Below are positions 4,965-9,338 of a DNA stretch of 9,338 nt, one piece after another. This DNA comes from Porticoccaceae bacterium (GTDB lineage Bacteria; Pseudomonadota; Gammaproteobacteria; Pseudomonadales; Porticoccaceae): NCBI GenBank assembly GCA_023229065.1, contig JALNZZ010000081.1, positions 1 through 9,338 of the forward strand. Reading direction: 5' to 3'. Below the pieces are notes generated by a model, which saw only the letters and a list, made by a program, of their open reading frames with translations, searched no databases and was not told the DNA's origin. Within the stretch, counting starts at the first letter, position 1. The number at the start of each line of letters is the position of its first letter. Position numbers and translations under genes: made by a program.

Positions 4965-6594
4965 GCTGAACGTGGGCAAGGCGCGGGATGGCTTGCAGCA
5001 GTTCGCGGGTATATTCCGCCTGGGGAGCTGCCCACACTTTGCCGGTATCGCCTTCTTCCACCACCTGGCCGCGATGCAGCACCAGGACCCGGTCAGCGAT
5101 GTAGCGCACTACCCCTAGATCGTGGGAGATAAACATCATGGTGAGATCGTGGCGCGCTACCAGGTCGAGAATGAGGTCGAGAATCTGCGCCTGAATGGTG
5201 ACGTCGAGCGCCGAGACCGGTTCGTCGGCAACAATAAACTCCGGTCGCGTGGCGATGGCGCGGCCGATGGCGATGCGCTGGCGCTGACCACCGGAGAATT
5301 CGTGGGGGTACTTGCGAATGCAGGTACGCACCAGCCCCACGTCGTCCATCAATGCCAGCACCTGGGCTGCGACGGTGCGGCGATTGGCGAGTCCGTGAAC
5401 CAGCAGGGGTTCGGCGAGGGTCTCGAAGATGGTCATGCGCGGGTTGAGGGAGGCGTAGGGATCTTGAAAGATCATCTGCATGCGCCGCCGCAGAGGCTTC
5501 ATGGCGCGGGCGGAGAGGTTGGTAATGTCGCGGCCGTCGTAGATGATCCGCCCATCGGTAACCGGCGCCAGTCCAAGGATGGCACGCCCGAGCGTGGACT
5601 TGCCGGAGCCAGATTCTCCCACCACCCCGAGAATCTCATGGCGCTCAATGCGCAGCGACACATCGTCCAGGGCCTTGATATGGCGCTGCGCCTTGGCGGC
5701 GGCGGGACTGAACAAGCCAATAGAATGATCGCGGAACCAGGTGCGCAAATGACTGACTGACACCAGGGGGTGTGGCTGGAGTTCACGCCGCTCCGGGGCG
5801 GCGGACTTGGCCCCGTCTGGAATCGAGGCGATCAGTTTGCGGGTGTAGGCTTCGCTGGGGTTGCTGAACAGTTCGGCCACTTCGCCTTGTTCCACGACGC
5901 GTCCGTTCTGCATCACCAGAACGTGATCGGCGACTTCCGATACCACGGCCAGATCGTGACTGATAAAGATGACGGCTACCTGGCGCTTGTGCTGGAGATC
6001 CTTGATCAGCTTGAGAATCTGGGCCTGGATGGTGACATCCAGGGCGGTGGTAGGTTCGTCGCAGATGATCAGCCGCGGCTCGGCAATCAGCGCCATGGCG
6101 ATCATCACTCGCTGGCGCATGCCGCCGGAAAGCTCGTGAGGGTAGCTGTCGAAGCGTCGCTCAGGCTGTCGGATGCCAACCTCGTCGAGCAGGGCAACCG
6201 CCTGCTGGCGCGCCTCTTTGCGCGGCGTTTTGCGATGGTAGAGCAATGGTTCGATCAACTGTTCGCCGATGGTGAGATAGGGGTTCAGACAGGTCATCGG
6301 GTCCTGGAAAATGACCGCAATCTCATTGCCGCGAAGCTGGCGCAGGCGGCGCCTCGAACAGCGCAGCAGGTCCTCGCCGTCGAACAGGGCGGTGCCTGCT
6401 TCGATGCGCCCCGGCGGTTGTGGCACAAGCCCCAGGAGGCTGTAGCAGCACACGGATTTGCCGGAACCCGACTCGCCGACAATGCCGAGAGTCTGGCCTG
6501 CCTCGACGTTGAAACTGACCCCGTCCACGGCCTTGACCACCCCGTTGCGAGTGTGGAAATGGACTTTCAGGTTGGTGACTTCCAGGAGTGCCAT
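4960..6594 (-). CDS. Oligopeptide ABC transporter ATPase, two fused ATP-binding domains (OppD-OppF type)
   Basis: This 544-aa protein contains two complete ABC ATPase domains and powers the OppBC channel from the cytoplasmic face. Domain 1 has Walker A GESGSGKS (40-47), Q-loop FQDP (96-99), signature LSGGM (155-159), Walker B LIICDE (175-180), D-loop ALD and switch His213. Domain 2 has Walker A GESGSGKS (326-333), FQDP (376-379), signature FSGGQ (433-437), Walker B FIVADE (453-458) and His491. Both sites therefore look catalytically intact. Domain 1 resembles OppD/DppD and domain 2 OppF/DppF; an equivalent single-chain layout is known in YejF and GsiA. The linker is about residues 258-276. 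The ATG at 6594 is preceded by AAGGA and lies 9 nt after the oppC stop, so it is translated as part of the operon. Confidence 0.96.
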   Translation of the reverse strand: MALLEVTNLKVHFHTRNGVVKAVDGVSFNVEAGQTLGIVGESGSGKSVCCYSLLGLVPQPPGRIEAGTALFDGEDLLRCSRRRLRQLRGNEIAVIFQDPMTCLNPYLTIGEQLIEPLLYHRKTPRKEARQQAVALLDEVGIRQPERRFDSYPHELSGGMRQRVMIAMALIAEPRLIICDEPTTALDVTIQAQILKLIKDLQHKRQVAVIFISHDLAVVSEVADHVLVMQNGRVVEQGEVAELFSNPSEAYTRKLIASIPDGAKSAAPERRELQPHPLVSVSHLRTWFRDHSIGLFSPAAAKAQRHIKALDDVSLRIERHEILGVVGESGSGKSTLGRAILGLAPVTDGRIIYDGRDITNLSARAMKPLRRRMQMIFQDPYASLNPRMTIFETLAEPLLVHGLANRRTVAAQVLALMDDVGLVRTCIRKYPHEFSGGQRQRIAIGRAIATRPEFIVADEPVSALDVTIQAQILDLILDLVARHDLTMMFISHDLGVVRYIADRVLVLHRGQVVEEGDTGKVWAAPQAEYTRELLQAIPRLAHVQP

Positions 6595-6603
6595 AGCGGG
6601 TCC

Positions 6604-7500
6604 TTAATCCTTCGAGCTGCGAGGATCCAGTGCGTCCCGCAGACCGTCCCCCAAGAAGTTAAGCGAAAAAAGTGTGATGGCCAGAGCGAGACCGGGAAAA
6701 ATCAGCAGCCAGGGGTACTCTTCCATGGTCTCTACGCCATTGTTTATCAGCAGCCCCCATGAGCTTTCCGGCGGCTGCACCCCGAGACCGAGAAAACTCA
6801 AAAAAGCTTCCAGCAGCATTACGCTGGGGATGGTGAGGGTGGTGTAAACGATCACTGGCCCAAGACTGTTGGGGATCAGGTGTTTGCGAATAATGCGCCA
6901 CCGCGACAGACCGAGGCTGTGGGCCGCTTCGATGAATTCCTGACGGCGCAGACTCTGTACCTGGCCGCGCACGATGCGCGCCATGGTCAGCCATTCCACC
7001 GCGCCGATAGCGAGAAACAACAGGATGATGTTGCGGCCAAACACTACCATCAGCAGGATGATGAAAATCATAAAGGGCAGGGCGTAGAGAATATCCACCA
7101 GGCGCATCATCACCGCGTCCACCCGGCCGCCAGCATAGCCGGCGACCGTGCCCCACAGCACACCGATCACCAGTGCCACGCCGGTGGCTACAAAGCCCAC
7201 CATCAGCGACATCCGTCCGCCCCACATGACCCGGGTGAGCAGGTCGCGGCCAAAAATATCGGTGCCGAACCAGTGCTGCCAGGACGGAGGGGTAGCGCCG
7301 AGGGCGAGATTCTGCTGCTCGTAGCCGTAGGGTGCGATCCACGGTGTCAGCAGAGAGACCACGCAGAGAAAGATGATCACCCCGAGCCCGAACAGAGCGA
7401 GGCGGTTCTTGCGCAGCCGCGCCCAGGCGTCGGCCCACAGGGAGGTGCCCTGTTCGGCATCATCCGGCAGCTGGCCGGTATGGGGCGCATCCGTACTCAT
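6604..7500 (-). CDS. oppC: Oligopeptide ABC transporter permease OppC
   Basis: The 298-aa protein is close in length to E. coli OppC (302 aa) and resembles it throughout. An N-terminal soluble stretch (1-33, containing SLWADAWARLRKNR) precedes a first membrane helix (34-54). The OppC/DppC hallmark HWFGTDIFGRDLLTRVMWGG (76-95) and the periplasmic loop are followed by a five-helix BPD_transp_1 domain. The EAA coupling loop, which docks on the ATPase, is around EFIEAAHSLGLSRWRIIRKH (188-207). The C-terminus has the typical GDGLRDALDPR. It forms the inner-membrane channel with OppB. Its ATG at 7500 is separated from the oppB stop by one base (TGA-C-ATG), with GGGGAGG (7515-7509) upstream, so the two genes are probably translationally coupled. 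Confidence 0.96.
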   Translation of the reverse strand: MSTDAPHTGQLPDDAEQGTSLWADAWARLRKNRLALFGLGVIIFLCVVSLLTPWIAPYGYEQQNLALGATPPSWQHWFGTDIFGRDLLTRVMWGGRMSLMVGFVATGVALVIGVLWGTVAGYAGGRVDAVMMRLVDILYALPFMIFIILLMVVFGRNIILLFLAIGAVEWLTMARIVRGQVQSLRRQEFIEAAHSLGLSRWRIIRKHLIPNSLGPVIVYTTLTIPSVMLLEAFLSFLGLGVQPPESSWGLLINNGVETMEEYPWLLIFPGLALAITLFSLNFLGDGLRDALDPRSSKD

Positions 7501-7501
7501 G

Positions 7502-8437
7502 TCAGCGGCCTCCCCGGGAAGGGTTGCGAAGCCGCGGATCGATCCACACAGCGATCAGATCGGAGATCAGATTGAACACTACAATCAGCAACGCAAAAAA
7601 CACGACGCTGCCCATGATCATGGTGTAGTCGCGGTTGAAAGCCGCCTGGACGAAGAAGCGCCCCAGCCCGGGAATCTGAAAGATAGTCTCCACGACAAAA
7701 GAGCCGCTCAGCAGACCGGCGAAGGCGGGGCCCAGATAGGCCACCACCGGAATCAGCCCGCCGCGCAGGGCGTGGCGGACAATGACGACCCGCTCTGGCA
7801 GACCTTTGGCGCGGGCAGTGCGGATGTAATCCTGAGAGAGCACCTCCAGCATGCCGCCCCGCGACAGGCGGGCGATATAGGCGGCATATGTGGAGCCCAT
7901 GGTGATGGAGGGCAGGATCTTGTCGCCGGGAATATTGCCCCAGCCCGATACCGGCAGCCACTCCAGCCAGATGCCGAACACCAGCACCAGCAGCGGGCCG
8001 AGCAGGAACGACGGCAGGCAGATGCCGATCATGGCGGTGGACATGGGAATGTAGTCCTGGGCTGTATTGGGTCGCATAGCGGCGATCAGCCCGGCCAGCA
8101 CCCCGATCACGATGGCGATCAGCAAAGCGTACAGCCCCAGCTCGGCGGAGGCGGGCAGCCCGGCCTCGATCAGTTCGTTGACACTGCGGCCCGGGTAGCG
8201 AAATGACGGTCCAAAGTCGCCGCGCGCCAAGTCGCCGAGGTAGGAGAAGTACTGCTGTATAAGCGGCAAGTCGAGGCGGTATTGTGCTTCCAGGGCGCGC
8301 AGGACTTCCGGTGGCACGGCCTTTTCGTCGCTGAAGGGGCCGCCGGGTGCCATGCGCACCAGAAAAAATGTGACCGTAATAACCACCAGCAGCACCGGCA
8401 CCGCCTGCAGCAGCCGCGACAGGGTGAACTTGAACAT
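7502..8437 (-). CDS. oppB: Oligopeptide ABC transporter permease OppB
   Basis: The 311-aa protein matches E. coli OppB (306 aa) along its length, for example RMAPGGPF (28-35), PPEVLRALEAQYRLD (42-56), QYFSYLGDLARGDFGPSFRY (62-81) and the SGWGN segment (164-168). Membrane helices lie at about 9-29, 98-121, 132-157, 174-191, 230-252 and 273-298. The EAA loop is at YIRTARAKGLPERVVIVRHA (204-223). Together with OppC it forms the inner-membrane channel. Its ATG at 8437 lies 3 nt after the oppA stop, and GAGGAA overlaps that stop codon, which fixes the start and indicates coupled translation. Confidence 0.96.
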   Translation of the reverse strand: MFKFTLSRLLQAVPVLLVVITVTFFLVRMAPGGPFSDEKAVPPEVLRALEAQYRLDLPLIQQYFSYLGDLARGDFGPSFRYPGRSVNELIEAGLPASAELGLYALLIAIVIGVLAGLIAAMRPNTAQDYIPMSTAMIGICLPSFLLGPLLVLVFGIWLEWLPVSGWGNIPGDKILPSITMGSTYAAYIARLSRGGMLEVLSQDYIRTARAKGLPERVVIVRHALRGGLIPVVAYLGPAFAGLLSGSFVVETIFQIPGLGRFFVQAAFNRDYTMIMGSVVFFALLIVVFNLISDLIAVWIDPRLRNPSRGGR

Positions 8438-8440
8438 GAA

Positions 8441-9338
8441 TTATTCCTCGCCGCTCGGTGGCTCGGGTTCCAGCCAGACATTTTTGAACAGGACATGATC
8501 CAGCAGGTTGGGCGGAGCGCCGCGCACACTGGGGTGAATCAGGCTTTTGCTGGTGTAGACATAGAGCGGCATGGTGGGCATCTCGTCCATCAGTATTGTC
8601 TCTGCTTCCTGTAGCAGCCCATGGCGGGTGTCGCTGTCGGCTGCGGCGGGAGCCAGGCGCAGCACCAGCTCGTCGTAGCGGGCATTGCTCCAACCGGTGC
8701 GATTATTGCCGCCGCCGCTCACCCACATATCGAGAAAGGTGTTGGGGTCGACATAATCGCCAATCCAGCCGGCGCGGGCGATGCCGTAGTCACCGACCTC
8801 CACCGAGTTGAGAAAGACTTTCCAGTCCTGGTTGTTGAGGCGGATGTTCACATTGAGGTGTTCATTCCACATCTGCTGAATGGCAACGGCAATTTTCTGG
8901 TGGCTTTCCGAGGTGTTGTAGAGCAGTTCGGTAACCGGAAAGCCTTGTCCGTCGGGATAGCCAGCTTCGGCCAGCAGCCGCCGCGCTTCCTCGGGATCGA
9001 AGGGCAGTTCGGTGGTGGCGGTGTAGCCGCGGGTGTCCGGCGGGGTAAAGGCCTGTGCCGGCAGTTCGCCACCTTTGGCGACATTGCGCACCAGTGACTC
9101 GCGGTCCACCGCCAGGCTCAGGGCACGCCGCACCCGCGGATCTGACAGGTGGGGCAGGCGGGTGTTAAAGCGGTAGAAATAGGTACCGAGGTAGGGTTCC
9201 ACCTGTAGCAACTCGGGGTGGCGCTCCCGGTACCAGGCGATCTTGTCGAGGGGCACGGTGCCAGTGATGTGCAACTGGCCGGCGCGGAACATCCGCTCCT
9301 CGGTGGTGATGTTTTGAACGGGGTGGAAGTGCACGCCG
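8441..9338 (-). CDS. oppA: Periplasmic oligopeptide-binding protein OppA, C-terminal part (5' end beyond the window)
   Basis: The frame is open to the right edge and gives 298 residues of a solute-binding protein of the SBP_bac_5 family, usually about 540 aa. It delivers peptides to OppBC. Segments shared with enterobacterial OppA are SDPRVRRALSLAVDRESLV, PFDPEEARRLLAEAGY, LLYNTSESHQKIAVA, RLNNQDWKVFL and ARAGWIGDYVDPNTFLDM. In that last segment the Asp encoded at 8758-8756 aligns with OppA Asp419, which binds the peptide amino terminus, supporting peptide rather than metal or sugar binding. The neighbouring disulfide cysteine of E. coli OppA (Cys417) is Ile here. The apparent start at 9334 is an internal GTG; the true start and signal peptide lie outside. 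Stop TAA at 8443-8441, 3 nt before oppB. Confidence 0.95.
   Translation of the reverse strand, partial: GVHFHPVQNITTEERMFRAGQLHITGTVPLDKIAWYRERHPELLQVEPYLGTYFYRFNTRLPHLSDPRVRRALSLAVDRESLVRNVAKGGELPAQAFTPPDTRGYTATTELPFDPEEARRLLAEAGYPDGQGFPVTELLYNTSESHQKIAVAIQQMWNEHLNVNIRLNNQDWKVFLNSVEVGDYGIARAGWIGDYVDPNTFLDMWVSGGGNNRTGWSNARYDELVLRLAPAAADSDTRHGLLQEAETILMDEMPTMPLYVYTSKSLIHPSVRGAPPNLLDHVLFKNVWLEPEPPSGEE

Noticed and set aside
5770..6762. Open frame of 330 codons on the plus strand
   Set aside because: Antisense to the Opp ATPase and the end of oppC, which are unambiguous; the translation shows no family features.
7497..8693. Open frame of 398 codons on the minus strand
   Set aside because: It overlaps all of oppB and part of oppA in another frame on the same strand. 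Its Arg/Ala/Gly/Pro-rich translation is typical of an off-frame reading of GC-rich genes.

Overview
The window (9,338 bp, GC-rich) looks like ordinary chromosomal DNA from a gammaproteobacterium. The BetT, YihY and OppABC homologues all resemble the enterobacterial and pseudomonad families, and the compact Opp operon and housekeeping content fit a free-living, possibly marine or halotolerant, species. That placement rests on protein resemblance only. No insertion sequence, phage gene, tRNA, rRNA or CRISPR array is visible.

Layout, left to right. (1) 1-545, minus strand: the N-terminal half of an HI0933/YhiN/BaiN-type FAD flavoprotein that runs off the left edge. (2) 546-888: a divergent intergenic region with a minus-strand promoter for the flavoprotein, an extended -10 promoter for the next gene, and a tight cluster of CCACAG/CTGTGG motifs that includes one perfect DnaA box and two near matches. 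(3) 889-2946, plus strand: a full-length BetT-type BCCT transporter with its long soluble C-terminal domain. (4) 2947-3138: a convergent intergenic region with three 14-bp tandem repeats carrying a palindromic core, a possible 39-codon basic small ORF and a strong hairpin. (5) 3139-3375, minus: an extremely acidic 78-aa protein of unknown function. (6) 3509-4867, minus: a YihY/BrkB-family membrane protein. (7) 4960-9338, minus: an oligopeptide ABC transporter operon read in the order oppA (5' end outside the window), oppB, oppC and one gene encoding both ATPase domains (OppD-OppF type fused).

The Opp genes are separated by 3, 1 and 9 nt and should act as one unit: OppA captures peptides in the periplasm, OppB/OppC form the channel, and the two-domain ATPase drives import. 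BetT imports a quaternary-ammonium compound, probably for osmoprotection. yihY and the acidic-protein gene lie downstream on the same strand with gaps of 92 and 133 nt. The acidic gene has a good -10 element of its own, while the control of yihY is unclear.

I did not find a convincing undescribed system. The most noteworthy items are the DnaA-box-like cluster upstream of betT, unusual substrate-site residues in the BCCT transporter, the repeat/small-ORF/hairpin arrangement after betT, and the uncharacterised acidic protein.
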